A DNA stretch of 64,000 nucleotides from Taudactylus pleione (lineage: Eukaryota; Chordata; Amphibia; Anura; Myobatrachidae), in the NCBI GenBank assembly GCA_031769625.1, contig JAUIMM010000570.1, positions 1,989,501-2,053,500 of the forward strand, read 5' to 3'. Positions within the stretch are counted from its first letter, which is position 1. Each line of letters starts with the position of its first letter. The translations under genes and the position numbers were made by a program. The notes beneath the pieces are model-generated. The model did not search any database. It was not told the DNA's origin and saw only the letters and a program-made list of their open reading frames with translations. This document shows, piece by piece, positions 1 through 11,915 of this stretch.

Positions 1-29
1 TTAATCCATATTGCAGGGGAGCTTTACTT

Positions 30-1870
30 TTTGTCAGTCCAAATAATTGCCCTGAAGTCCACGGCTCAACCACAACAGTCTGTCAGGTTCCCCCAAGGTA
101 TGTTGCGGCCATTCAAATGGCTGGTGGTCATTTACCATGGTGGGGTGCCAGTTGCACAAACAGTGCTGAAGTTAGTCAATTGCACATACAATTGCCAACC
201 AAAGTTTCCCAGTTGTGGCATACCCCACCATAGCAGTATCTTGCTCAAACAGGCCAAGTGGTGCTCCTGCCCATATAGCCCCTCCTGGCTCAGTACTGCT
301 CCCAATCCATGCAATGATGCATTAGTTCATACCACAATGTCCTGGTCAAGAATTTGCAGTCTTGAAGTCCCTCCCTTGTGAAATCTGTAAGAGGTGTCAC
401 TACAGATCTAGTCAGGGACAACTCATCCTTATGGCCTTACAGTTTCTAAGATCAGTACCTGTCTCGGGGTTGTAAGCCGGAGACAATCTGTAGTAGCCTC
501 TATCCCTGCTGGTTTGGGCCTCCTCCTGCCTCCTTCCACTCTATACCCCATGCACTGTACCTCTGTCACTTCTATCTGACACCCGCATGCTTTAACCGTC
601 AGCCCTGCACCCAAATTCTCCTCTAACAACTCATGACCAGGGGTAATACCTAGCCACCTAGGTCTTTTTTTAACCCCTTGTCCGCTACCTGTTCCACAGT
701 GATGGCAGACAAGCGAAGAAGTGTCTACTTCAATCTAATTGGCACAGGCAGGGGACATACTATGTCCATGGGCACTTGCTGTAAGGGCTCAACTATGGAC
801 AAGGACCTGAAGTAAACCCGAACACTGGAGCAACCAAGCCACCAACACACATCACAGTTGGTCTGGGTGTCATCTGACATTCCAGGCCAAAACAAGCTCT
901 GTGCATCCATCCCTGAGTAACTGTCCAAAGGTGTTTCATGGGCAACTGACACCAGTTGTGCATGAAAGCTTCCTGGGTACACCAGTTGGACATGATCCCT
1001 GTCTGGTCTATCCCCTTCTACCTTCCTGGCTACCCTGTAAGTCTTCCTGCCAGATCACATTCATTGCTCCTATCCCTGAAAGGCTGCTGCCAGCTTGGGG
1101 TGTCATGCATTTCTGAGATGGTCAGAGAGCTGAGCTTCCCTGAACTCCTGCCTGTGGCCCTTACTTCCTTATAATTTGGGACACTCTACAAGGGGGTCTG
1201 GGTTGGGATCACCAGGGTCAGTCTGGTTGTGGTTAGTCATAGTGAAGTCAGGGTGGTCACTCATAGTCACCGCCAGAATTGGCAAACCACTTGGGACAGG
1301 AGCATCACTGGGCACCCCCATAGGATCCAACGAGCTGGAACCAACATCCTCTGTTTTGCTAGGAGACATGGACATACCAGAGGCAAAAGGCATGCTGGGT
1401 AGTTATGCTGACTAGCCGGTGTAGTTTTTTCCTCTGGGCTGGTTGATGCTGTAGTGGGCTGCTGTAGCACTTGGCTAGCCACTGTGGTATTTTCCTCTCG
1501 GCTGGACTGGGCTTTTCTAGTGCAGATGATGTAGACTGCAGTTTGGAAACCTGAGTCCAGGTGATGGCATCAGGAAAAGTGGTAACGATTCCAACACCAA
1601 GATCATTTCCAAAGACCACGTCAGTTGGGAGGACATCTATGATGGCAACATCTCACAACTCCTGCCAGCTCCCCAGTCCAGATAGAACCATGCCATGGAT
1701 ACCTCTCACTCTGGATGCAGCGGAGCTTCAGTGGGACCAGCTGGTCATGTATGAGGGTAGAGGTACAGGAATATGCAGCATACCAGCAGGATATATGCAG
1801 GGTTTCTGAAGCTAAGTGGAATACATTTATGTTCCACTGTGGCACTCTAATGAAGTAACAAGATGGTGCC
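30..1870 (-). pseudogene. decayed Ty3/Gypsy retroelement fragments
   Basis: Broken minus-strand reading frames resemble three Gypsy polyprotein parts. At about 1560-1870 is a protease-like segment (short motif VVFGNDLG). At about 725-1000 is integrase-like sequence with FWPGM, a CDVC zinc-binding remnant and VPMDIVCPLPVP. At about 30-360 is an RNase H-like remnant (GLGAVLSQEG). All are interrupted by stops and frameshifts. No reverse transcriptase or LTRs were recognised. The RNase H piece lies downstream of integrase, which is not the normal order. Confidence 0.7.
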
Positions 1871-2128
1871 ATGCTTGTGCAGAAGACCGAATGGTGGCCA
1901 TCTTGGCCAAGTGAAATTCTTCACTTATGGTGCATTCATGGAGACAATGCAGTAACATTCCAAATTGCAACACAAAATGCATGACCACTCTCTTTTCTTT
2001 CTCTCTTAACAAAGAGACAGAGAAAAAGAGGGACTGATTCAGAGGTGAACGCAGTGGTGATATGCACGCAGTTGACACAGCTCATGCACCACAATTGTCT
2101 GCACACAGAGATGCAGTACAATTTCCAG

Positions 2129-2641
2129 TGCATGCTCCAAGGGCCTGATTCAGATGTGGAAGCTAATGCCATCACAACTGCGATCTCTCACGGATTCGCA
2201 GTTGTGAAAATATGATAATGAGCCAGTCGCCGTCCACTGCTTAGAGACGCCCACTGAAAGCATCTCACACCCGCCGCTCACTCACAAAACCGGAAACATT
2301 GAGCGCAGATCAGGCGGCCATCAGCCTTCTAAGTGAGTCGAAGCTGTCGCAGGCACAGCATGTCCCCAGACACACACAGGGCTCTTCTGCTGCGAGCAAG
2401 AGTGCAGTGGCTAATTTATGGACACCCAGAAACAGTATTTAAATGTTTTGACATGCCAGTGTTTCTCTACCCACCCCTCATTACCTCCCCCAAATGCTGA
2501 CTACCTGACTACCTCTATGTGAGTGTAATTGCAATTCAATTACTGTGCATGCACAGTGTTTCATACATGCATGCGCAATGGCTACCAGGCACTCAATTTG
2601 CATAAATATCGGAATTGCGTACACATTTGAATCAGGCCCTA
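2129..2641. mobile_element. inverted-repeat element, CCTGATTCAGA ends
   Basis: Starts GGGCCTGATTCAGATG and ends TTTGAATCAGGCCCT, which are inverse of each other. The interior is CpG-rich with no gene. It belongs to the CTGATTCAG-ended group found many times in this window. Confidence 0.75.
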
Positions 2642-2779
2642 AGATGTGTTTAGGCAGTGTTTGGGGTGTTCCTGGGAGTTTACGGGGTAGGGGCGAGTTT
2701 TAGTGGTTATAAGGTCCCTAATTTATAAGATCTCTTTCCTTTGTCAAAATTAAACATTTATATTAAACCTTCCCTTTGT

Positions 2780-3260
2780 CATGAAGCCGACGGTCGAAAT
2801 GCCGACCACCGGCTTCCCGACTGTCAAATCCCGGCAGGGTACTAATGACAGGCGTCGAAATCCTGACGCCTGTCATTATACCTATGCCGGGAGCCCGACG
2901 CCTGGTATAACGAATGAAGGTAAGCCGGGCGGCGACAGGCGCAGGGGGGAGGGTTAGGTTAGGGGCTCCTGGGGGGACTTAGGGTTAGGCACCCCCCCAG
3001 GAGGGTTAGGCTAGGGGAAGGGGGGGTTAGGCACCCCCGGGGGGAGACTTAGGTTTAGGCTGTGGGGACGGGGGGGTTAGGTTTAGGTACTTAGAGGAGG
3101 GTTAGGCACTAGGGGGGGAGGTTAGGGTTAGGCACCCCTAAGGGAGGGTTAGGGGAGGGGGTAGGGTTAGTTATACTTACCTAAATCCCCTGTCTGGATT
3201 TTCACTGCTGTCGATCTGCCGCCATCGGGATTTGAACCGCCGGCCATAGAGCCAGTGGTC
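2780..3260. repeat. G-rich repeat with TTAGG-type minisatellite core
   Basis: Outer parts are CCGAC/GTCGG-rich inverted sequence (GCCGACGGTCGAAATGCC). The core at about 2940-3180 is a G-rich array with many GGGTTAGG and GGTTAGGCACCCC units. No gene. Confidence 0.75.
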
Positions 3261-3419
3261 ATTTGTACTGATTCCCTTTGGTACATCCTGTCAAACATCT
3301 TATTCTGTCACACGTGTTTCACACACTGATGTCTAAGGCCTTATCGTGTTATTGTGTGTTTTCACTTGGGACTTGGCACTATCTATCCCTCCTCAATCAT
3401 TAACTGTAGTAATACTTGG

Positions 3420-4115
3420 GGGTACATTTTCTAAGAATTGAGTCTGATCGAGATGACCATCTCTGGTGAGTTTAGACATGTTTTTCATCTCACAAATTTA
3501 CTAAACGCAAACTCTGGTGAGTTTGGGAGAGAGTTCTCTCTTCTCACTCGTAAAACTCGGGTGAAATAGCAAACTCAAATCTTATCACCATCGGTCAAAC
3601 TCTGAAGTACTTTTCACCTAAAATATACAGCTCGCAAATTTACCAAGAATCAAGATGACAATCTCGAGAGAGATGACAGCAAACTCTCTGCAAAATGTAA
3701 GTTTTAAACACTCACCTCCGGAGCTGCGAGTTTGCCGGGAGAGGGGGGACCCCTTTTTGTGGGGGTCCCCTCCTTCCTTGAGACCCCCGGCCTGGCCTGA
3801 TCGGCTTGAGGTGTTTTTGTGCTTTGGCCATGGAGCACCGGTGATAGGGTCTCCTGTCTATGACATTACACCCCGGTCGGTCTGAGTCCAGTGCTGGTTT
3901 TAAATATAGGGGGACCCCTACGCAATTTTTTTCCCCCTATATTTAAAAGCAGCACTGGCCCTGCAGGCAGGTGCTGGTTCCTAAATTATGGTGGAACCCT
4001 ACTCGTTTTGTTCCCCGTAATTTAGGGAACCAGGACTGGCTGACAAGTCCGGGGCTTGTGACGCTTTTGGGGAGGGACCCTAAGCCCAGTGAAGGCTGGC
4101 CCAAACACAAACAAC
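3420..4115. repeat. degenerate inverted-repeat element with ACTCGC/GAGTTT motifs
   Basis: Contains repeated GGTGAGTTT and inverse AAACTC motifs, then two internal hairpins around TATATTTAAAA-type (3896-3950) and CCTAAATTATGG / CCGTAATTTAGG (3980-4030). Style and motifs resemble the element at 41975-43083. No gene. Confidence 0.55.
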
Positions 4116-4763
4116 ATTGTTGACCATCGTATGAATGATTGAGTGTAACAATTTTTTAAATAAAACAGTAAAAGGAGAAATTATTTAAGTTATTCAATGT
4201 CCAGTCAAGAATTAGATAATAATGATTTTACTTATACTTAGCAATTCATGAATAGAAAATAAGTAAAGTACAAATACAAGAAAATACAAAGAAAACATTT
4301 GATAGCTTTGTGTCTCAGCAGCATGTCATGCTAGAACAACATTCCCCAGTCTCCTAATGAGCCCACTTTTGCTCCGATATTTATACTTAACTTATCAGAT
4401 GATGTAATCAAGATTCATCTGTAGATCCATGGGAAAGTACCTTGACATAACACGTGAAGATCTATGCACTTGTCTTTCCTCACTTGTCCATTATTCCCCA
4501 AGAGACCTTGATGGTGGCCATTTTAAACGTATAACTTCATAAGTTTTTAGAAGACATTTTAAATAACTTTCTAGTACTTAATGAAATATCTTGCATTATT
4601 TTTATATTTTCCCATTTCTTAATATCTATTCTTTTATTAAAACATAACTACTTTAATATTCACATGTTGTTAACTTAATATAGCTTAGTAAAGTATATAT
4701 TTTATAGCTATAACATAAGTTATTGCCTTTATTAGTACATACATATGTATTTATGTATCTACT

Positions 4764-4764
4764 G

Positions 4765-4803
<39 letters not shown>
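4764..4803. repeat. (TA)n microsatellite in a palindrome
   Basis: A run of TA dinucleotides flanked by CTACTGTAAATA and TATTTACAGTA. Confidence 0.9.
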
Positions 4804-4806
<3 letters not shown>

Positions 4807-4903
4807 CAGTACATATAATGATCCTTAGAGCTAGCACTCCGCAAGAAAAAAGAACAATGGCCCTGGTGCCCTCTGAAGTATACTAAATATACCTGATAAT
4901 TAA

Positions 4904-5023
4904 AGTGACAAAGCAGCGGCACTCACGGGTCTTGAAAAAAAGATTCACGCCAACCAAGGGAACGTTCGCTTGGTTGGCGTGAATCTTTTTTTCAAGACCC
5001 GTGAGTGCCGCTGCTTTGTCACT
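4904..5023. repeat. 120-nt near-perfect palindrome
   Basis: Arms of 55 nt (4904-4958 and 4969-5023) are exact reverse complements, beginning AGTGACAAAGCAGCGGCACT. The 10-nt centre GGAACGTTCG contains the palindrome GAACGTTC, leaving one mismatched pair in the whole structure. Confidence 0.95.
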
Positions 5024-5031
5024 ATATATAT

Positions 5032-5067
<36 letters not shown>
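5024..5067. repeat. (TA)n microsatellite
   Basis: TA dinucleotide run between two palindromic elements. Confidence 0.9.
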
Positions 5068-5229
5068 AACCAGAAGAAATCAGCGGCACTTGGAGATTTT
5101 TCAAAAAGCTTATTTAATGTGTACCCAAACACATAACACCAATGTTTCGGGGCACCGCGCTCCTTTGTCAAGGTAAAATTATATACTTTTTGAAAAATCT
5201 CCAAGAGCCGCTGATTTCTTCTGGTTTAT
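5068..5229. mobile_element. foldback repeat with GTTTCGGGGC motif
   Basis: ACCAGAAGAAATCAGCGGC and its inverse GCCGCTGATTTCTTCTGGT bound it, with CTTGGAGATTTTTCAAAAAG inverted inside. The centre has AATGTTTCGGGGCACC. Shares CAGCGGCACT with the neighbouring palindrome. Confidence 0.8.
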
Positions 5230-5294
5230 TATTATTACGCAGAAGGCACTGGAGTACATTAACGTTGGTTTAGAAGAGTGCCAATCCGGTGGAT

Positions 5295-5295
<1 letters not shown>

Positions 5296-5387
<92 letters not shown>
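5296..5387. repeat. (TA)n microsatellite
   Basis: TA run with occasional AAA interruptions; the Tyr-Ile frames across it are artefacts. Confidence 0.92.
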
Positions 5388-5391
<4 letters not shown>

Positions 5392-5803
5392 TTGAGTCTC
5401 CCATATCCAAAATGCTTGGGACCAGGGGTATTTTGGATATCGGAATATTCCATATTTTGGAATATTTGTATACCATATTGAAATGTCTTAGGAATAGGAC
5501 CTAAATCTAACCACAGAGTGCATTTATGATTCATATACACCTTATACACACAGCCTGCAGATAATTTTATACAATTTTTTCAATAATTTTGTGGCTTAAA
5601 CAAAGTTTGTGTACATACATGAAATTTTTTTATGTTTCATATACACCTTATACACAGCCTATTTGTATTCTTTATTTTTAATATTTTGTGCCTTAAACAA
5701 AGTTTGTGTACATTGAACCATCAAAAATCAAAGGTTTCACTATCACAGTCATGCTAAAAATATTCCGTATTTCGGAATATTTGGATATGGGAGACTCAAT
5801 CTG
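5388..5803. mobile_element. pogo/Tigger-like MITE copy 1 (416 bp)
   Basis: Begins CAGATTGAGTCTCCCATATC and ends with the inverse GATATGGGAGACTCAATCTG. It sits in TA repeats, consistent with a TA target. The interior resembles a widespread vertebrate TA-target MITE (GGGACCAGGGGTATTTTGGA, CTTATACACA). Copy 2 is at 36225. Confidence 0.85.
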
Positions 5804-5806
5804 TGT

Positions 5807-5807
5807 G

Positions 5808-5854
<47 letters not shown>
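5807..5854. repeat. (TA)n microsatellite
   Basis: TA run with one GTA interruption. Confidence 0.9.
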
Positions 5855-5856
<2 letters not shown>

Positions 5857-5859
5857 CTG

Positions 5860-6570
5860 AAGTCCCCGGCGTTGCCCAGGTTTAAATCTTCAAGTAATTA
5901 AGTTTTATTATGTGATGGCATCCAAATCCATATAGTGGAAGGCCCAGAATATACTCCCTGGGTCAAAGTTCTGGCCAGCATACACCAAAAGGAGGTCCAA
6001 CTGATCCAATGTTAACACTTTGTGAAGTTTTCTTCCAAATTATGTGATGTTGTGCAGATCCATCCAGTGGAAGGTCCAGAACAGGCTCCGAGGGTTAAAG
6101 TTCTGCCCGGTACACTACGCCGTGAGGTCCAACCAGGACCCCAACTACTCCATTAGGCATCCCAGACCAATTGCCACCCCTCTGTGAAGTTTTTATCCAA
6201 ATCCATCCAGTAGAAGGCCCAGAACAGACCCCCAGATCAAAGTTCTGCCCAGCGTACACCAACGGGAAGTCTGACCAGGACCTCAACCCAATAGTATGTC
6301 TTCTGGGATTCAATGTTTTCAATGTTACTACTATGTGAAGTTTTCGTCCAAATCCATCCAGTGGAAGGTTCAGAACAGGCTCCCCAGTCAAAGTTCTGCC
6401 CAGTGTACACCAGCGGGATGTTCGACTGGGACCCTAACCCCCCTAAAACCTGTCAAGTATCCAACTGGACCTCCTCGCATTGGTTTCATCCCAATCAGTG
6501 CAGGGGTGTCCGAATGCATAGCCAGACAAACAAATAAACAAACAAACAGATTAATTAATTTTATATATAA
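5860..6570. repeat. retroposon-like 3' region with approximately 130-bp tandem units
   Basis: Starts CCCCGGCGTTGCCCAGG, a motif common at LINE 3' regions. It then repeats a unit four times (near 5925, 6055, 6190 and 6350) with AAATCCATCCAGTGGAAGG and AAAGTTCTGCCCAG, and ends in an A-rich CAAACAAATAAACAAACAAA tail. No coding frame was recognised. Confidence 0.6.
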
Positions 6571-6576
6571 GACATA

Positions 6577-6753
6577 GGGGTCTATTTACTAAGCAGTGTT
6601 AGGAGACAGAGTGAAAAGTGATAAGGTGCCAGCCAATCAGCTCCTAACTGCCATCTCACAGGCTGTGATTGAAAAATGACAGTTAGGAGCTGATTGGCTG
6701 TCACCTTATCACTTTTCACTCTGTCTCCTAACACTGCTTAGTAAATAGACCTC
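6577..6753. mobile_element. foldback MITE GGGGTCTATTTACTAAGC, copy 1
   Basis: Nearly the whole 177 bp folds on itself (TAGGAGACAGAGTGAAAAGT / ACTTTTCACTCTGTCTCCTA). Flanked by ATA on both sides, suggesting a 3-bp target duplication. Five other copies are in this window. Confidence 0.9.
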
Positions 6754-6756
6754 ATA

Positions 6757-7580
6757 ATGACAAAGATTGATCAAAAAGTAATTAAAGCAAGTTTTATATT
6801 TCTTCTTTAAAAGTGAAAGTAATTTTCTTATAATTTTGTTTCGTAGCTATCTCATTCCCTTGCCGTAGCCATGCTATGTTTAATCAGACCAGAAAGAATT
6901 TCTCAAGGTTATCTTAGAACACACTACATTATAATTCTTCATAAACTTTAGGTATCCATATCACACAATATTGCAATTCTATCTATTACAACACAGTATA
7001 ATAAAATACTTATTAAATAAATCTAATAGAAGGACTAGAGAGATGCTGTTAGCTTGCATCAATATTTTAGTAAAAGATATACAAATGATAATTTTGGTAA
7101 GTTAATCTTTGAAGTCCATTTAACATTTATTTATGTGTATAAATAAGTAGAGGCATCTTTCTGCTTTATCAGTGGCAAATCTGGTACATGCAGAAGTAAA
7201 GTCTGATTACAGTGTCCCGGGTATGTCAGTGAAAGTGGACGGGAATGCACTGTCCAACAACACTTTGAGTGGGCGTCTTTGCACCATCGGACGCACACTT
7301 GTACATAAGTTATGAGATTTGTAGCTGTGACGGCAGCAAATGACGCAGCCACAACTGCGCCCACCTCTTAATCCAACTCAGAGAGATACCTCCACAAACT
7401 GTAAGCCCACCACATTTGTGGGGTGAAACCTCTACAACAGCAGAACCACACCGCAGGATTTTACTATGATTATTTTGGCAGTGTAACTACTCCCTACGTA
7501 GTAGAGGACAACTTCACTTTTGATACTGTTGCAATTCAATAAATACTCTTTAAAAAGAAGTTCCAATGATACACAATGAC
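6757..7580. other. no gene recognised
   Basis: AT-rich sequence followed by a CpG-richer stretch (7150-7360) with GACGCAGCCACAACTGCG, probably a remnant of the CTGATTCAG-type repeats. Nothing coding seen. Confidence 0.5.
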
Positions 7581-7710
7581 TTTTAAAACTCGTTGCGTAT
7601 GATAATGATGCTCCAGCCAATCAGCTCCTAACTGCCATCTAATCGAAAAATGACAGTTGGGAGTTGATTGCCTTGTACACCATTTATCATACACAGCGAG
7701 TTTTAAAACT
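7581..7710. mobile_element. foldback MITE with TTTTAAAACTCG ends
   Basis: Ends TTTTAAAACTCG and CGAGTTTTAAAA are inverse. The inner stem CCAATCAGCTCCTAACTG / CAGTTGGGAGTTGATTG is the same as in the GGGGTCTATTT foldback family. Confidence 0.75.
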
Positions 7711-8500
7711 CACATATGATAAAACTCATTGACAAATGGGCCCCTAAGATCAAAAAAAAAAAGAGGGGGAATCGCAATCTCACTGTCAGTTTTAAAAAGG
7801 TTGTCAGGCCAATAAGTAAGATTTTGTATTTTATTTTATTTGATTTCACCCAAAATATATATTTTCAGTCATAGCTGACATGCTTTAAATGTACTGCTTG
7901 TACAAATGACACAATGTATAATATAGATTAGAATTTATATTTTTAAAAGATGTAACAATCCATTTTCCAATAGTTTAGCTTAGATATTGCACTGGAGGAA
8001 GCACTTTGCTGAATGAGGATCCCAGCTACTGGAAATACTGTATATAAAATTATGCATAAATGAATGCTTCAAGTAATAGTCATAGTGTAAATGTTGGCGT
8101 TTGGTCAGATGTTCTGTGCAGTTAGTACAAGATCACAATGATATCGCCATGGTAACAGTGTCTCTTGTCAACGTCCTTCATCAACAACCTGACGCAAATG
8201 GATGAACAATATGTTACAGATTGTATCTTTTTGTTACTGCATTGGTATTAAATGAAGTCATTGTTATCATACAATTACCATCTGAATGAACTGGTCTGTT
8301 GAGATGGAAAAGCAGCAGTTTCATTGCGGTCACTGCTTACTCTAGATTGCATGAGGCGATTGTCACACAGAGATGAGGGAAGTTAATTGGGACATCGCTT
8401 CCCTGGCAGTTACAAAACCTGTGATCTGTATTTAGATAAGTCTTATTCATTATTAACTTACCCACCACATCTTATTAGGAAATGATGTTCTGTACATACA
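7711..8500. other. no gene recognised
   Basis: AT-rich unique-looking sequence with no open frame of note and no repeat that I can name. Confidence 0.5.
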
Positions 8501-8508
8501 TAAAGGGC

Positions 8509-9508
8509 CAGGGCCAGATTAAGGTCTGTGGGTGCCCCTGGGCAACAAACAAGTGGGGGCCCCTATTAAATGTGACGAACTGGGGGCATGCGCAATGGGG
8601 ACCTTATGCAGAGCCCCCAGTAGTGTCAGTGCCCACAGTGGTAGTGCCCTGTGTGCAGAGCCCAGAGTAGTGGTGCCCTTTATGCAGTGCACCCAGTAGA
8701 AGTGCCCCCAGGAGTGGTGCCACTTATGCAGTGCCCTCTATGCAATACTCCCATAAGTAGTGCCCCCAGTAGTAATACCCCCTGTGGTAGTGTCCCCAAT
8801 AGTAATGCCCCCTGTAGACAGTAAATGCCCCTAGTAATACCCCTGTAGTTGTGCCCCCAGTAGTACTGCCCCCAGTAGTCATGCCCCCTGTGTGTGCCCG
8901 ATAGTAATGCCCCCTGAATAAATGCCCCCAGTAGTAATACCCCTGTAGTTGTGCCCCCAATAGTAATGCTCCCTCTGTAATAGTGCCCCCTGAGTAATGC
9001 CCCCCCCGAGTAATGCCCCAGTAGTAATGCCCCCCCGAGTAATGCCTCCAATAGTAATGCCTCCAGTAGTAATGCCCCCCCCGAGTAATGCCTCCAATAG
9101 TAATGCCTCCAGAGTAGAAAGCCGCTTGCACAAAAATAAAAAAAAGCGAAAAATTACCTTAAGCCCCGCTCCCGCGTCCGCTGCTGTCACACGTCCGGTC
9201 CACTCGGCTGCTCCTCTGCAGCATGGGAGAGACGTCATGACATCTCTCCCATAGTGCACTGCGTGAGCCGGAAGCCCAGTCTCCGGCAATGGCTGCCGCT
9301 GCGGGGAGGGAGCCGGGCGCCCGCTGATTACAGTCTGGGAGGCGCCTGGCAAATGGAGCCTCCCTGCAGTGCCGGGGTTAGGTTGCCGGAGGAGGCGGAA
9401 CTGGTTCCGTCTCCTCCGGCCCACTTTAACCACGATGGGTGTGGGGGCCCTTCACGTGTGGGGGCCCAGGGACGACCGCCCCTGTCGCCCCCCGTTAATC
9501 CGGCCCTG
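8509..9508 (-). mobile_element. non-autonomous hAT element (1000 bp), CAGGGCC ends
   Basis: Exact 8-bp duplication TAAAGGGC at 8501-8508 and 9509-9516. Terminal inverted repeats are CAGGGCCAGATTAA and CAGGGCCGGATTAA (13 of 14 match). The interior has a GCCCCCAGTAGTAAT minisatellite (8600-9110) and then a GC-rich block (9120-9330) with a minus-strand donor-like GGTAAT. No transposase gene. Confidence 0.92.
8600..9110 (+). repeat. GCCCCCAGTAGTAAT minisatellite
   Basis: Some 25 imperfect copies of a unit around AGTAATGCCCCC. It is the reverse-complement type of the array at 39660-40180. Gly/Tyr-rich minus-strand frames across it are artefacts. Confidence 0.9.
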
Positions 9509-9516
9509 TAAAGGGC

Positions 9517-10576
9517 CCAATGAACAGTTGAACGCAATGTTTTGTGGACATATCTTGCATGTTTTTGCAATAGCCACATTTAGTTTCGTGGGTGCCTGTG
9601 GGACCAATTACACCCAATGGTTTACGTACATCTCTGATGGCAGGCGGACTGCGCATGTGCGTGACCCATTCTGTGCAAGTGCAGTACAGGTTCTGCTTCA
9701 TCGCACGCAGTGCCCTATAAGCCGCAACTGGATTGAAAGGCTGAGGCCATTTGGTGGCAGGGAGAGGGCGACGTTGCCTGCGTTTCCCGAAAACAGGGGG
9801 GTGTCAGCCCCATTTTCCGGGCATTCCAAAGTCAGTGTCTGCGTTTTCCAACACAGATTTACTGGCGTCGCCAGCTGGCAGGAGATGGCCATTCTGAGTA
9901 AGACTCATCTGCGGTGCAAAAGCGTCCATCCCTTAATCGGGTCCATTGTTGTAAAGACATTGTAGGCTTCGGGCACACAAGTATTTTTCAAGAAAGTAAA
10001 AAGAAAAAGTACAATAAAGTTAGTAACATTCATCTGTGAATCACAGATAATCCCGTACAAAATGGGCGAAACCTGCTCCTCCAACTGCGCTAACACCATT
10101 TGAGAATATATTATGCAAATGCATCCATCTTTATGCTAATTAGTGACCCTCCAATGGGAAGATCTTGGTGGAATTAGGCCATTTTGAGTATTGGCTTGTT
10201 CAGGAATGTGCCCAGTTAATAGGAGATTTTGCTTTGAGGGGGCAACATTATTTAAATTAGACTCGAGGGGAGCAATTCAATCGGCAATGTGGCCCACAAT
10301 GTCCCTGGGAAACATTCAGGATGCTGACACCTGACAACCACCAACAGCGCACATTGCGGAGGAAAACGCGTGAAATTGTGGTTCTGTAACACGTGGCCGC
10401 ACATCACTGAGAATTCAATTTGCCCCCAAGAAGTGATGGTGGCACATTTTGCAGCCTGAATACCCCTCACTGGCATGATGAATTTAAGGTGTAAATGAGA
10501 GTACACCGAGCAGTTTTTTTAGGAGATTAATGTGCGACTTGGTTGGATTCTGACATCACTTTTCTCATCATACTTA
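9517..10576. other. no gene recognised; decayed repeat material
   Basis: CpG-containing segment at 9580-9960 and AT-rich sequence after it. Short frames show no family features. Confidence 0.45.
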
Positions 10577-10753
10577 GGGGTCTAGTTACTAAGCAGTGTT
10601 AGGAGACAAAGTGAAAAGTGATAAGGTACCAACCAATCAGCTCCCAACTGTCATTTTTCAAACACAACCTGTGAGATGGCAGTTAGGAGCTGATTGGCTG
10701 GCACCTTATCACTTTTCACTCAGTCTCCTAACACTGCTTAGTAAATAGACCTT
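10577..10753. mobile_element. foldback MITE GGGGTCTATTTACTAAGC, copy 2
   Basis: Same foldback as 6577-6753. Flanking TTA on both sides (10574-10576, 10754-10756) fits a 3-bp duplication. Confidence 0.9.
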
Positions 10754-10756
10754 TTA

Positions 10757-11587
10757 ATCTAGTGTGCATCAGCAAAGCGAAGCGCAGTTTGTTTTCCAAG
10801 AACAGTTGCAAGCGGAGACTGTAGGCGTAGAAGATGTGTGGATAGTAAATGACCCTTATTCTCCCTGATTGTTTATACTGCCACACTGTAATCCAAGTAA
10901 CACTCTATCTGTCGTACTTTGAGCATCTGAATGGTATGCAGATGGCATCATTGCAAGTTTGGTATGATGGATGTAATTGTAAACATTTATTTTTACAATA
11001 TATGTGAAGCCAGGAGAACAGTAGAACTTCCCTTGTTTTCTATATAGGACAGATTAGACTAAACCTTGTTCCATATGGTGGTGTGTATATAAGTAATGCT
11101 GGTTTCAGTCCATCATGTGATAAATGAGAAACCACAATTGTTTAATATTAGTACAGATAAGGAAATGAGACATTTTTTGAAAGGTTATTCATGTAAAACT
11201 AAGGAACTATAAAGTTTTCCTTTATAGGCAACAGTAATGCTTTTTGAGGTCAATAGTCCTTCTCCTTATTTATTAACAACTTAACTGACAATTTTGTTTT
11301 AAAAATACATTCAAATATTTTATTTAAAAAAACCAAAAACATACCTACTGTTTTGCACACCCCGTTGTCCATAGGCCCCCATTGTAAAATCACCTCCCAC
11401 TCCCCACCTCCCACTTCCCAGTGGCAAAAGATCCCCAGCATTATCCCCCCACACCACCCTAGAATGGGCACTAACGCATGGGTCAAGTGAAGCATTACCG
11501 GTTACGGTCGCATCTCAGGCGTTAGCACCAGGCAAGTGTTTAAGTCTGCAGTCAGTGTTGGCGATCACTTGGTATAGCTATATGTAT
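10757..11587. other. no gene recognised
   Basis: Mostly AT-rich, unremarkable sequence. Confidence 0.45.
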
Positions 11588-11588
11588 A

Positions 11589-11633
<45 letters not shown>
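11588..11633. repeat. (TA)n microsatellite
   Basis: Uninterrupted TA run. Confidence 0.92.
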
Positions 11634-11637
<4 letters not shown>

Positions 11638-11915
11638 TTTTTCCTATTTTTTCCATCTATAATTTTATTTTTTAATTGAATCGGCACTGGAAGCCCGAGA
11701 TTGGGTTAGGCATGTGCAGAACATTAACATGGAGATGGCAGGAAGATCCGAGAAAAACTGAACTGCTCATCACTAAATAAAAAAAAATAAAGCTTTTTCC
11801 TCCCTTTGATACTTGTTATACAGATGCTACTGTTGGTTGCCTGCATTGCCCTGATAACTCCACTGGAGCTTTTTTTAAAAACATGGTAAACTGTTAGGAT
11901 AAGAATAGTTTGGGC

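Noticed and set aside
5259..5549. Tyr-Ile repeat protein
   Set aside because: It is the (TA)n microsatellite read in frame.
8680..9131. Gly/Tyr/His-rich minus-strand frames resembling a structural protein
   Set aside because: They are translations of the GCCCCCAGTAGTAAT minisatellite inside a hAT element.
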